Shown: positions 43,626-52,691 of the stretch, piece after piece
Layout of the letters: every line of letters begins with the position of its first letter
Position numbering within the stretch: the first letter of the stretch is position 1
Assembly (NCBI RefSeq): GCF_004217565.1
Contig: NZ_SHLA01000001.1
Location: forward strand, 2,294,001-2,358,000
DNA length: 64,000 nucleotides
Source of the DNA: Zhihengliuella halotolerans
GTDB lineage: Bacteria; Actinomycetota; Actinomycetes; Actinomycetales; Micrococcaceae
Direction: 5' to 3'
Made by a program: the position numbers and the translations under genes
Notes under the pieces: generated by a model
The model's database searches: none
What the model was told of the DNA's origin: nothing
What the model saw: the letters and a program-made list of their open reading frames with translations, nothing else

Positions 43626-44312
43626 ATGACCACCGATGCACTGCTGCTCAGCGGGACGGGCCGCTACAGCGATCCCTGGCACCCGTTCGCCGAGACCTCT
43701 GAGGCCCTCGCGGGCTTGCTCGCCGATCGCGGAGCCCACGTGCGGACGGCCGTCAACGTCGACGCCGCCCTTGCGCGCCTCGCCCCGACCCGCGGCGCGG
43801 CCGGAACCCTCGCAGGGGACGCCCCGGATCTCCTCGTCGTCAACGTCGGCCTGCCGCGCGACGGCGGCACGTCGCCCGGCACCGAGGCGGCCCACGCGGG
43901 GCTGCGCGCCTGGGCCGGCTCCGGCCGGCCGACGCTGGCCGTGCACTCCTCGAGCACGAGCTTCGTGGACGCGCCGTGTTGGGAGGACGTCCTCGGCGGG
44001 CGCTGGGTACGCGGGAGGACAATGCACCCCGACTACGGGCCGGCCCGGATTCGGCTCGAATCCTCGGCGCTGACCGCCGAACTCGAGGATTTCACCCTCG
44101 ACGACGAACGCTATTCCTGGCTGCGCACGACGGCCGGGATCGAGGTGCACGCCACGCACGAACACGAGGGCGGGCGCCACCCGATCGTCTGGTCCCACGT
44201 CCGCGGCGGCGCCCGGACGTTTTACGACGCGCTGGGACACGACGCCGCGTCCTATGCCTCGTCGCCGCGGCGCGCGCTGCTCCTCCGGGGACTGGACTGG
44301 CTTCTGTCCTGA
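43626..44312 (+). CDS. ThuA-domain protein
   Basis: This 228-residue protein matches the ThuA-like class I glutamine amidotransferase fold: ALLLSGTGRYSDPWHPF at the start and VWSHVRGGARTFYDALGHD near the end. ThuA proteins are linked to oxidised (3-keto) disaccharide metabolism in some bacteria, but the reaction is not settled. It follows the regulator by 22 bases and closes the plus-strand operon of the second saccharide system. Confidence 0.78.
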   Translation: MTTDALLLSGTGRYSDPWHPFAETSEALAGLLADRGAHVRTAVNVDAALARLAPTRGAAGTLAGDAPDLLVVNVGLPRDGGTSPGTEAAHAGLRAWAGSGRPTLAVHSSSTSFVDAPCWEDVLGGRWVRGRTMHPDYGPARIRLESSALTAELEDFTLDDERYSWLRTTAGIEVHATHEHEGGRHPIVWSHVRGGARTFYDALGHDAASYASSPRRALLLRGLDWLLS

Positions 44313-44320
44313 AACGCACG

Positions 44321-44364
44321 CGGCCCGCCGTCGAGGTGCGGGAAAGCACCCCGGCGACGGGCCG
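44321..44364. terminator. Terminator between ThuA and ferritin genes
   Basis: Arms 44321-44339 and 44346-44364 pair over 19 positions with two mismatches and one G-T pair around a GGGAAA loop. The hairpin serves two convergent genes. Confidence 0.55.
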
Positions 44365-44382
44365 TCGTCGGACGAGTCGCGA

Positions 44383-44901
44383 CTACTCGGAGTCGGCGGT
44401 CGTCCCGTTGGACGTGCGCGAGCCGAGCTCGGCGTCGAGGCGCAGCAGGCCGTTGCCGTCTTCGCTGATGAGCTTGACGCGGCCGATGATCTCGGCGACC
44501 GAGGCCTCCTCCTCGAGCTGCTCGGACACGAACCAGTTCAGCAGCGGGAACGCGTCGATGTCACCCTCCTGCTGGGCCAGGCGGTAGAGGTTGCGGATCG
44601 CCTCGGAGACCTTCTTCTCGTGGGCGAGGGATGCCTCGAACGCCTCCAGCACGGTCGTCGTGCCAACCTTCGGCGCGTTGATGTCGCCGATCTGCGGCTT
44701 GGAGTCGCGGTCCGTCATGTGCGCGATGAACTTCTCGGCGTGAACGGTCTCCTCGTCGGACTGGGCGCGGAACCAGCCGGCGATGCCGGGCAAGTCGCGC
44801 ATGTCCATCTCGATGGCCAGCTGGCGGTACACCACGGAGGCCTCGAGTTCGAGGGTCACCTGGTCGTTGAATGCGGTTTCGAGCTTTCCTGTAAGTTCCA
44901 T
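44383..44901 (-). CDS. ftnA: Ferritin (iron storage, non-heme)
   Basis: This 172-residue four-helix-bundle ferritin conserves the ferroxidase centre: Glu18, Glu51, His54 (EETVHAEKF), Glu95 and Gln128. Length and residues match bacterial FtnA and not Dps or bacterioferritin, since no heme Met is evident in the expected place. It stores iron as ferric mineral in a 24-subunit shell. Single-gene unit; a possible DtxR/IdeR box lies upstream. Confidence 0.9.
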   Translation of the reverse strand: MELTGKLETAFNDQVTLELEASVVYRQLAIEMDMRDLPGIAGWFRAQSDEETVHAEKFIAHMTDRDSKPQIGDINAPKVGTTTVLEAFEASLAHEKKVSEAIRNLYRLAQQEGDIDAFPLLNWFVSEQLEEEASVAEIIGRVKLISEDGNGLLRLDAELGSRTSNGTTADSE

Positions 44902-44952
44902 GCTTCAAAAATAGGCCTGTTTTCCAGCCTTGTCACCGCAGTTCGGCCTTAC

Positions 44953-44971
44953 TGACCGAAGCCTCGCCTAA
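44953..44971. promoter_or_regulatory. Possible IdeR/DtxR iron box upstream of ferritin
   Basis: On the minus strand TTAGGCGAGGCTTCGGTCA matches about 12 of 19 positions of the palindromic TTAGGTTAGGCTAACCTAA consensus, with the first half well conserved. It lies about 52 bases upstream of the ATG, where iron-loaded IdeR activates ferritin genes in mycobacteria. Confidence 0.3.
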
Positions 44972-45153
44972 TTGTTCACCTCAGTGTTTCGCAACCTTTT
45001 CATGCCAGCCTTACCAAAGTCGCCTGCTCCGCCCGGTCACATTTCCCTGCACGACGGCGTCGCGCCGCCGCCGCTGACCGGTCCCGGAGCCGACGCCCTA
45101 GAGTGTGATGCGGGCAACGAGGCAGCGGGCCGCCCACGACGACGAGGAGCGCA

Positions 45154-46752
45154 GTGCAAGACATCGCAGTAACTCTGCTGGCCGCCGCTGGCCTGGGCTG
45201 GTTGGCCCTCGTCAGCCGGATTCCGCCGCTCGTCGGTTTCCTCGCCGCCGGCTTCCTCCTGGGCGCCCTCCAGATCGAGGCGTTCGACGGCCTCGAACCC
45301 CTCGCGGACCTCGGCGTGACGCTCCTGCTCTTCACGATCGGTCTCAAGTTCGATATCCGTTCCCTGCTGCGCCCGGAAGCCTACGGGACCGCGTCGATCC
45401 ACATGGCGTTCAGCGTCCTGATCGGGATGGGCACCCTGGGCCTGCTCGGGGTGGTCGGGTTCATCGCCGGGGGCGAGGACTGGAAGACGCTCATGCTCGT
45501 CGGCTTCGCCCTCTCCTTCTCCTCGACGGTGCTGTGCGTCAAGGTCCTCGAGGAGCGCTCCGACGACGGCTCGTACTACGGGCAGACCGCGATCGCCATC
45601 TTGGTGCTCCAGGACATCGCGGCGGTCGCGTTCATGACGATCACCGCAGGCCACGCGCCCAGCCCATGGGCTCTGGCCTTGGTGCTGGTCATCCCTGCGT
45701 CCTGGCTCCTGCGCCGCGCACTGAACCACGTCGGCCACGGCGAGCTCATGGTCCTGTTCGGTGTGGCCATGGCGCTGGGCCCCGGGTACTTCGCCTTCGA
45801 CGCGGTAGGGCTGAAGGGTGACCTCGGCGCCCTGGTGATGGGCCTGCTCTTCGCGTCGCACTCCCGTGCGATCGAGCTGTCCAAGTCGCTCTTCAGCGTC
45901 AAGGAACTCTTCCTGGTCGGCTTCTTCTTGAGCATCGGCCTGTCGGCGCAGCCAACCTGGGCCGACGTCGGGGTCGCCGCAGCGCTCTGCGTGGTGCTGC
46001 TGCCGTTGACACTCGTCGGCTTCGTGGCCCTGAGCTGGGTGTTCGGCCTGCGCAACCGGACGGGCGCCAAGCTGGGCCTCGTATTGACGAACTTCTCCGA
46101 GTTCTCCATCATCGTCGCCGCGCTCGGCGTCGAGGCGGGGCTGATCGAGGCCGGCTGGTTGACCGTCATCGCCGTGGCGGTTGCGATGAGCATGGTCGCC
46201 TCGTCGGTGATCAACGGCCGCGGCCAGCACTTGGCCGGGCTCATCGCGACCTGGTTCCGCGAGCAGGACCCGCACCGGCTCCGCCTCGAGGACCGGCCGA
46301 TCGACACGAGCCAGGCCGACGTCGTCGTCCTGGGAATGGGGCGGGTGGGGCGTTCGACGTACGAGCGGATCCACGAGAACACCGACTTGCGGGTCCTTGG
46401 CATCGACAACGACCACGCGGTGGTCTCCCGCCTGCGCGAGGAGGGATACACCGTCCTCGAAGGCGACGCCACGGATCAGGACTTCTGGACCCGGCTGTGC
46501 GCCGGCGGCTTCGTGCAGACGGTCGTCCTCGCGATGCCGATCCACGACTCCAACACGTTTGCACTAGACCAGCTGCGGCTGGCTGGCTTCGAGGGGCGGG
46601 TCGCCGCGACGGCCCGCCACCAGGACCAGGTCGATCACCTGGCGGAGCAGGGGGTGCACGGCGTGTTCAACCTCTACGAGGGCGCCGGTGTCGCCCTCGC
46701 AGACCTAGCCGTCGGGCCGGCTCGGGCCTCACGCCCGCCCCGCGACCCTTGA
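45154..46752 (+). CDS. CPA2-family cation:proton antiporter with RCK domain (KefB/YbaL-like)
   Basis: This 532-residue membrane protein has about 12 membrane segments (residues 1 to about 370) with the CPA2 segments GVTLLLFTIGLKFD and ALSFSSTVLCVKVL. It ends in a cytosolic RCK/TrkA-N domain (about 390-505) with the NAD-binding motif VVVLGMGRVGRSTYERI. It probably exchanges K+ or Na+ for protons under nucleotide control. The start is GTG with GAGGAG upstream. It is a lone gene convergent with Tex; their stops are 14 bases apart. Confidence 0.85.
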   Translation: MQDIAVTLLAAAGLGWLALVSRIPPLVGFLAAGFLLGALQIEAFDGLEPLADLGVTLLLFTIGLKFDIRSLLRPEAYGTASIHMAFSVLIGMGTLGLLGVVGFIAGGEDWKTLMLVGFALSFSSTVLCVKVLEERSDDGSYYGQTAIAILVLQDIAAVAFMTITAGHAPSPWALALVLVIPASWLLRRALNHVGHGELMVLFGVAMALGPGYFAFDAVGLKGDLGALVMGLLFASHSRAIELSKSLFSVKELFLVGFFLSIGLSAQPTWADVGVAAALCVVLLPLTLVGFVALSWVFGLRNRTGAKLGLVLTNFSEFSIIVAALGVEAGLIEAGWLTVIAVAVAMSMVASSVINGRGQHLAGLIATWFREQDPHRLRLEDRPIDTSQADVVVLGMGRVGRSTYERIHENTDLRVLGIDNDHAVVSRLREEGYTVLEGDATDQDFWTRLCAGGFVQTVVLAMPIHDSNTFALDQLRLAGFEGRVAATARHQDQVDHLAEQGVHGVFNLYEGAGVALADLAVGPARASRPPRDP

Positions 46753-46768
46753 CCCGGAAGCCGGGTCA
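46750..46768. terminator. Hairpin joining two convergent stop codons
   Basis: TGACCCGG (46750-46757) pairs with CCGGGTCA (46761-46768) around AAG. The left arm begins with the TGA of the antiporter gene, and the right arm ends with the complement of the Tex stop, so both stop codons are part of the stem. Confidence 0.5.
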
Positions 46769-49258
46769 GGCCAAACCGGCCCTGCGCAGAGCCTCGGCCA
46801 TCGCCGTGTCGTCGCCCTGACGCGGGGCAGCGCCGCCGTCTCGCTTCGGTGCCGGCTTCCCGCGGCCCCCGTCGGAGCGGGCTTTGCCCCGGTTCCGGTC
46901 TCCTCGGTCCTGCCTCGAGCCGCGCGGCCCCGCGTCGCGGCGCTGCTCGGCACGGGCGGCGGGAGCTGCGTCGTCGTGCTTGGATTCACCCGGAAGCGGG
47001 TCGTCGAGGCGCAGCGTGAGCGAGATGCGCTTGCGCTGCACGTCGACCTCGAGGACCTTCACCTTGACGATCGCACCGGAGGTGACGACCTCGCGCGGGT
47101 CCGCGACGAAGCGGTTGCTCATCGCGGAGACGTGCACGAGTCCGTCCTGGTGGACGCCGAGGTCCACGAACGCGCCGAACGCGGCCACGTTGGAGACCGT
47201 GCCTTCGAGGATCATGCCCGGGACGAGGTCGGCGATGGTCTCGACTCCCTCCTTGAGCGTGGCCGTGACGAACTCGCCTCGCGGGTCGCGGCCCGGGCGG
47301 GCAAGCTCGGCCATGACGTCGCGGACCGTGGGCACGCCGAAACGGTCGTCCACGAACTGTGCCGGATCGAGCGCGGCGACGGACGCGGCGGAGGTGCCGA
47401 CGTCGTCCTTGGACAGGCCGGCTGCGGCGAGGATGCGCTCGGCGAGGCCGTACGCCTCGGGGTGCACCGCGGAGGCGTCGAGCGGGGCGCCGCCGGTGAC
47501 GCGGAGGAAGCCGGCGCACTGCTCGAACGCCTTCTCGCCGAGGCGCGGGACCTTCTTGAGCTCCTTGCGGGAGGCGAACGGGCCGTTGGCGTCGCGGTAG
47601 GCGACGATGTTCTTCCCCAAGGTGGAGCCGACGCCGGCCACACGGGCGAGCAGTGCGGGCGAGGCCGTGTTGACGTCGACACCGACCGCGGTCACGCAGT
47701 CCTCCACGACGGCGTCCAGGGTGCGGTCGAGCTTGGCCGCGGTGAGGTCGTGCTGGTACTGGCCGACGCCGATCGACTTCGGCTCGATCTTGACGAGCTC
47801 GGCGAGCGGGTCCTGCAGGCGGCGGGCGATCGAGGCGGCTCCGCGGAGGGACACGTCCAGATCCGGCAGCTCCGCCGAGGCGAGGGCCGAGGCCGAATAG
47901 ACGGAGGCGCCAGCCTCGGAAACGATGACCTTCGCCGGCTTGGGGCCGGAGGCCGTCGCCGCGGCGTAGGCCGGGTTCTTCGCGAGCCGGGCGAGCACCT
48001 CGCCGGCGAGGCGGTCGGTCTCGCGGCTCGCGGTCCCGTTGCCGACGGCGATGAGCGTCGTCGCGTGCTTGGCCGCCAGCTCCTCGAGGACGGCGAGTGA
48101 GGCCTCCCACTTCGCGCCCGATTTGCCGCCGGCGTGCGGGTAGATCGTGGCCGTCTCGACGACGCGTCCGGTCTCGTTGACGACGGCGACCTTCACGCCC
48201 GTGCGCAGGCCCGGGTCCAACCCCAGGACCGCCCGGTTGCCGGCGGGCGCGGCGAGCAGCACGTCGCGCAGGTTCGCGGCGAAGACGCCGATCGCCTGCT
48301 CTTCCGCGGCTTCGAAGAGGCGCGAGCGCACGTCAGACTCCAGCCGCGAGAGGATCCGGCCCTTCCAGGCGAGCCGCACCGTCCGCGCCTGCCAGTCGGC
48401 GGCCGGGGTGCCCGCCGGGGCGTTCGCGCCGACGGCGCGCGCGACGGCCGCCTCGTATCCTGCGCGCGCCGCGGCCAGCGCTTCCGCATCCGCAGGGTCG
48501 GCCTCGCCGAGGTCCAGGCTCAGGGCGCCGTCGCGCTCTCCGCGCAGCAGGGCGAGGATGCGGTGGCCCGGCAGCTTGTGCACGGGCTCGGCGAAGTCGT
48601 GATAATCGGCGAATTTGGCGGTCGCGTCGCCCGCTCCGGTGGCGACTGAGGACCGGATGACGCCGGCTTTCCAGAGTCGCTCACGCAGCTCGGTGACCAG
48701 CTCGACGTCCTGGCTGGCCCGCTCGATGACGATGGCCCGCGCGCCGGCGAGCGCGTCGTCGGCAGTCGCCACGGCGGTATCGCCTTCGGTGCCGTCGGCG
48801 CTGACGTAGGCCGCCGCCGCCGTGACCGGATCCAGGCCGGGGTCGGCGAGCAGCGCGTCGGCGAGGGGCTCGAGCCCGGCCTCGCGGGCGATCTGCGCGC
48901 GCGTGCGGCGTTTGGTCTTGTAAGGCAGGTAGAGGTCCTCGAGCTCCGTCTTCGTGGCGGCCGCGGCGAGGGAGGCGGCGAGCGCGTCCGTCAGCTTGCC
49001 CTGCTCGGCGATCGCCGCGATGACAGCGGCGCGACGTTCCTCGAGCTCGCGCAGGTAGCGCAGGCGCTCCTCGAGCGTGCGCAGCTGCGCGTCGTCGAGG
49101 GTGCCTGTGACTTCCTTGCGGTAGCGGGCGATGAACGGGACGGTCGAGCCGGCGTCGAGCAGCCCGATCGCGGCATCGACCTGCCACGATTTCACGCCGA
49201 GCTCGGCGGCGATGCGGGTGGTGACGTCGGCCTGGGGGTTTGCTGCGCTGGTATTCAT
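46766..49258 (-). CDS. tex: Tex-family transcription accessory / RNA-binding protein
   Basis: This protein of about 830 residues has the full Tex layout: N-terminal helical domain, YqgF-like RNase H fold beginning at VLGLDPGLRTGVKVAVV (near 345), helix-hairpin-helix segment (LARVAGVGSTLGKNIVAYR), and an S1 RNA-binding domain (about 660-730, GTVSNVAAFGAFVDLGVH). A basic, disordered Arg/Gly/Asp tail follows. Tex acts on RNA and the transcription complex. The ATG at 49258 is chosen; a GTG one codon upstream is possible. The basic tail is longer than in many relatives. Confidence 0.9.
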   Translation of the reverse strand: MNTSAANPQADVTTRIAAELGVKSWQVDAAIGLLDAGSTVPFIARYRKEVTGTLDDAQLRTLEERLRYLRELEERRAAVIAAIAEQGKLTDALAASLAAAATKTELEDLYLPYKTKRRTRAQIAREAGLEPLADALLADPGLDPVTAAAAYVSADGTEGDTAVATADDALAGARAIVIERASQDVELVTELRERLWKAGVIRSSVATGAGDATAKFADYHDFAEPVHKLPGHRILALLRGERDGALSLDLGEADPADAEALAAARAGYEAAVARAVGANAPAGTPAADWQARTVRLAWKGRILSRLESDVRSRLFEAAEEQAIGVFAANLRDVLLAAPAGNRAVLGLDPGLRTGVKVAVVNETGRVVETATIYPHAGGKSGAKWEASLAVLEELAAKHATTLIAVGNGTASRETDRLAGEVLARLAKNPAYAAATASGPKPAKVIVSEAGASVYSASALASAELPDLDVSLRGAASIARRLQDPLAELVKIEPKSIGVGQYQHDLTAAKLDRTLDAVVEDCVTAVGVDVNTASPALLARVAGVGSTLGKNIVAYRDANGPFASRKELKKVPRLGEKAFEQCAGFLRVTGGAPLDASAVHPEAYGLAERILAAAGLSKDDVGTSAASVAALDPAQFVDDRFGVPTVRDVMAELARPGRDPRGEFVTATLKEGVETIADLVPGMILEGTVSNVAAFGAFVDLGVHQDGLVHVSAMSNRFVADPREVVTSGAIVKVKVLEVDVQRKRISLTLRLDDPLPGESKHDDAAPAARAEQRRDAGPRGSRQDRGDRNRGKARSDGGRGKPAPKRDGGAAPRQGDDTAMAEALRRAGLA

Positions 49259-49354
49259 CACCGGACCATCTTGCCTTACCTCTCGTCCCCGGCCGGGCAG
49301 GGCGGCGACCGGACCTCACATCTGCGGCACAGCCACGGCCGCTATCCTCGAGGC

Positions 49355-49714
49355 ATGCGTAGATCTCTCACCCTGCTCGCCGTAGGAATCCTCGGCCTCG
49401 CGGGCGCTCTCACCGGCTGCACGCAGGTGCAGCAGGCGGCCGAGGAGGCGGCGAGTTCGGCGGCCGGTCAGGTCGCGGACACGGCAAAGGCCGAGGCCCT
49501 CAAGCGGGCGTGCGAGCCGGTGCAGGACGGGACGCTGGACGCCTCGGACATCACCTTGCTCTCGACGATGATCGAGCCGGCGGAAGCCGCCGGCGTGCCG
49601 GCGAGCATGTTGGACCCGCTGCGGGAACTGGCCGAGTCGGGCGACTCCGCCCCGCAGGCGGCCGTGGACCGGGCCGCTCAGATGTGCGAGGACGCGATCG
49701 CCGACGCGTCCTAG
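49355..49714 (+). CDS. Small lipoprotein, unknown function
   Basis: This 119-residue protein has a signal peptide with lipobox LTGC at about residue 20 (MRRSLTLLAVGILGLAGALTGC). The mature part is Ala- and Glu-rich and contains two cysteines (RACEPV and QMCEDA) that could pair. I do not recognise the family. It is divergent from tex and precedes a LacI gene by 79 bases. Helical and acidic composition suggests a small cell-surface protein. Confidence 0.7.
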   Translation: MRRSLTLLAVGILGLAGALTGCTQVQQAAEEAASSAAGQVADTAKAEALKRACEPVQDGTLDASDITLLSTMIEPAEAAGVPASMLDPLRELAESGDSAPQAAVDRAAQMCEDAIADAS

Positions 49715-49793
49715 CCCGCCGCGCGCGGCCTCCGCCGTCGGCTAGGCTCGAGAACCACGACGAGGGTGCCGAGCGGCGAAGCGGAGGACGAAG

Positions 49794-50804
49794 ATGGTGA
49801 GGCGGACACGACGGGCGACGATCTACGACGTCGCAGAAGCCGCCGGCGTGTCCAAGTCACTGGTGTCTCTGGTGCTGCGCGACTCCCCGCACGTCTCCGA
49901 GGCGCGCCGGACGGCCGTCCTGGAGGCGATCGAGCGCCTCGACTACCGCCCGAGCCAGGCCGCGGCCGCGCTGGCCGGAGGCTCGAGCCGGACAGTCGGG
50001 GTCGTCATCGACGACTACACGAACCTCTGGTTCGTCGAGCTGCTGCGAGGCCTCCAGGACGGCTTGACCTCGGCCGGACTGCGCATCGCCGTCTCCGACC
50101 GCACGCTGAACTCGCACATCGAGTCCGACCCCCTGGACGGGTTCCTCAGCACACGCGTGGAGGCGCTTGTACTCGCGACGGAGCCCACGGCCTCGATGCG
50201 GATTCCACCGAACATGCCGGTCGTCGTCGCGGGCAACCGCGAGACCGAGATCCCCGGGGCCGACCTCGCTGCCAGCGACGACCGGCTCGGCGGGCGTTTG
50301 GCGACCGAGCACCTGATCGGGCTCGGTCACCGGCACATCGCCCACGTCGCGGGGGGCGGCGGCGCGTCCGCACAGCGCCTCGACGGCTACCTGGGGGCGA
50401 TGCGCGACGCCGGCCTCGCGCCCGTCGTCGTCACGCCGTCGAGGGCCACGACCGAGGAGACCGGCTACGCCGGCACGATGACACTGCTGGAGGCCCACCC
50501 CGGGACGACGGCGGTCTTCGCCAGCAACGACTCGATGGCCATGGGCGCCCTCGCCGCGGCCCGGGACCGCGGGCTCGAGGTGCCGGCCGACCTGTCGGTG
50601 ATCGGGTACGACGCCTCTCCCCTGGCCGCCACACACCTGATGCAGCTGACGACCATCGACAGCCTGAACCGCGAGATCGGCGCCGAGGTGGCCACCGCGC
50701 TGCTCAGCCGGCTCACGGAGCCGGGGCGCGAACCGGTCGCCACGCGTCTCATCCCGCAGCTCGTCGAGCGCAGCACCACCGCGGCCCCGCGCCGGAGGCT
50801 CTAG
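49794..50804 (+). CDS. LacI-family regulator of the inositol-like cluster
   Basis: This 336-residue LacI protein has its helix-turn-helix at residues 9-55 (TIYDVAEAAGVSKSLVSLVL) and a hinge with SQAAAALAGG, then a sensor domain from about residue 65. It is convergent with the hydroxypyruvate isomerase-like gene. The palindrome TGGAGCGCTCCA in the divergent promoter at 54.2-54.3 kb is the likely target. The ATG has GGAGGA upstream. Confidence 0.82.
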   Translation: MVRRTRRATIYDVAEAAGVSKSLVSLVLRDSPHVSEARRTAVLEAIERLDYRPSQAAAALAGGSSRTVGVVIDDYTNLWFVELLRGLQDGLTSAGLRIAVSDRTLNSHIESDPLDGFLSTRVEALVLATEPTASMRIPPNMPVVVAGNRETEIPGADLAASDDRLGGRLATEHLIGLGHRHIAHVAGGGGASAQRLDGYLGAMRDAGLAPVVVTPSRATTEETGYAGTMTLLEAHPGTTAVFASNDSMAMGALAAARDRGLEVPADLSVIGYDASPLAATHLMQLTTIDSLNREIGAEVATALLSRLTEPGREPVATRLIPQLVERSTTAAPRRRL

Positions 50805-50850
50805 TCGCCTGCGGCTGACCTGCGGCGCCGTTCCACCGGGTCGCGGCGGG

Positions 50851-51624
50851 TCAGGCGAAGGCCGCGCGGAACGCCTCGAGGGCGCGCTCGGGTTCTGAAC
50901 TGGCCCACCCCTCCAACCCGACGACGCCGTCATACCCCATCTGACGCAGGGCTGCGGAGATCGCCTCGAAGCGGATCTCCCCGGTCCCCGGCTCGCAGCG
51001 CCCGGGCACGTCGGCGACCTGGATCTCGCCGATCCACGGCATGGCCCGACGTACCAGTTCGATGAGATTCCCCTCGCCGATCTGCGCGTGATAGAGGTCC
51101 AGGTTGAGCCGGACGCCTTGGTGATCGACGGCGCCGACCAACTCGATCGTGTCCTCGGCCCGGGCAAACGGCGTGCCCGGGTGGTCGACGCTCAGGTTGA
51201 GGTTCTCGAGCATGAAGACGCGCCCCACGTCCACCGCCAGATCGCCGAGGCGGCGGAGAGTGTCCGCGGCGCGGATCCAGTCCCCGCCGCTGATCCGCTC
51301 CCCCGGGGTGACGGGCAGGCCCCCGGGGCCGAGGCCGGTTCCGTGGAGGTTGAGCCGGGGCGCATCGACGACTTCGGCGGCGGCGAGGGATTCCTTGGCC
51401 GTGGCGACGAGCTCTGCGGAGCCGTCGACCGTGATGAGATCCCCGCGCAGATACCCGGTCATGGAGGAGAACGAGGCTCCGGTGGCCGCCAGGGCGGGCA
51501 GGTCCTTGGTGCTCCAGTCCCAGATCTCGACCTCGAACCCGAGATCGTTCAGCCGGCGGACCCGCTCCACCATCGGTTCGTCGACGAAGATCATCTCCGC
51601 GCACGCGGCCAGCCGGTAGCTCAT
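50851..51624 (-). CDS. Hydroxypyruvate isomerase-like TIM barrel
   Basis: This 257-residue protein resembles Hyi: FMLENLN gives the first metal Glu, LNLDLYHAQIGEGNLIELV holds the Asp and His pair, and IQVADVPGRCEPGTGEI is nearly diagnostic. Hyi interconverts hydroxypyruvate and tartronate semialdehyde, though family members also act on 2-keto-sugars and inositol intermediates. The start overlaps the stop of the IolG-like gene (ATGA). With glycerate kinase at 29 kb it could complete a route to 2-phosphoglycerate if a reductase is present elsewhere. Confidence 0.78.
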   Translation of the reverse strand: MSYRLAACAEMIFVDEPMVERVRRLNDLGFEVEIWDWSTKDLPALAATGASFSSMTGYLRGDLITVDGSAELVATAKESLAAAEVVDAPRLNLHGTGLGPGGLPVTPGERISGGDWIRAADTLRRLGDLAVDVGRVFMLENLNLSVDHPGTPFARAEDTIELVGAVDHQGVRLNLDLYHAQIGEGNLIELVRRAMPWIGEIQVADVPGRCEPGTGEIRFEAISAALRQMGYDGVVGLEGWASSEPERALEAFRAAFA

Positions 51625-52655
51625 GCCGCACCCGCGACGGCTGAAAAGCCCAGATCGACGGCGACCGTTCCACCTCCGGTCGCGGAGCGCTGCGCGGCGT
51701 CGGCCAGGAGCAGGGCCGCCCGGCCATCCTCGTAGGTCGGGCTGTCGGACTTCTCTCCTCGGACCAGGGCGATGAAGGCGTCCAGCTCGGCGGCGTAGGC
51801 CTCGGCGTAGCGCTCGAGGAAGAAGTCCTGGTAAGGCGGTTTGGCCTCGACGGCGGCCGCGGTCGACAGGCTGACCAGGCTCGTCGGGGCGTTGGCGACC
51901 TGCAGCATCCCGGTGGCCCCGAAGGCCTCGAGTCGCTGGTCGTAGCCGACAGCGCTGTGCCGCGAGTTCGTGATGGAGACGATCGCCCCGCAGCTGGAGC
52001 GCAGCGTGGTCACCGCGGTGTCGAAGTCGCCATGTGTGCGCGCCCCGTCGTCGAACAGCTGAGACCCCGTGGCGCTGACCTCGACGATGTCAGGCAGGAA
52101 GAAGCGGGCCATGTCGAAGTCGTGGATCGTCATGTCGCGGAAGATGCCGCCAGAGACACCCACGTAGTCGGCCGGCGGGGCGGCCGGGTCGCGGCTGATG
52201 ATGCTCAGCTGCTCCAGCGAGCCGATTTCGCCGGCGGCCACACGGGCCCGGACCGCGGCGAACGCCGGATCGAACCGGCGGTTGAAGCCGAGCGCCACGG
52301 GCACACTCGCTGCCCGAACCTTGGGCAGCAGCGCGTCAACCCGGTTGATGTCCAGGTCGATCGGCTTCTCGCAGAGCACTGGCAGCCCGGCCTCGACAGA
52401 AGCTGAAATCAGGTCGACGTGGGTCGGAGTCGGCGAGGCGATCAGGACGGCGTCGAGCTGGCCGGAGGCGATGAGCTCCTCGGCATTGTCGGTGGCGATG
52501 CCCCCGAACCTGGCGGCAGTGGCCCGGGCGCCGTCGACGAAGACGTCTGCGACGCCCGTCAGCTCGGCGTGGGGGTTGGCGGCGATCGCGGCGGCGTGGA
52601 CCTGGCCGATGCGGCCGGTGCCGATGAGTCCGATGCGGACGGAGGCGCGTGTCAT
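51621..52655 (-). CDS. Inositol 2-dehydrogenase-like oxidoreductase (IolG family)
   Basis: This 344-residue Gfo/Idh/MocA protein has the motif GLIGTGRIGQVHA, EKPIDLDI with the conserved lysine, GFNRRFDPAF and GGIFRDMTIHDFDMARF with catalytic Asp and His. These match inositol 2-dehydrogenase (IolG) more closely than the other Gfo proteins of the window. It would oxidise myo-inositol or a related cyclitol to the 2-keto form. It sits 36 bases after the sugar transporter gene on the same strand. Confidence 0.82.
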   Translation of the reverse strand: MTRASVRIGLIGTGRIGQVHAAAIAANPHAELTGVADVFVDGARATAARFGGIATDNAEELIASGQLDAVLIASPTPTHVDLISASVEAGLPVLCEKPIDLDINRVDALLPKVRAASVPVALGFNRRFDPAFAAVRARVAAGEIGSLEQLSIISRDPAAPPADYVGVSGGIFRDMTIHDFDMARFFLPDIVEVSATGSQLFDDGARTHGDFDTAVTTLRSSCGAIVSITNSRHSAVGYDQRLEAFGATGMLQVANAPTSLVSLSTAAAVEAKPPYQDFFLERYAEAYAAELDAFIALVRGEKSDSPTYEDGRAALLLADAAQRSATGGGTVAVDLGFSAVAGAA

Positions 52656-52691
52656 TTTCGTGTACTTTCGGTCGGGGTGGAGGTGCAGTGA

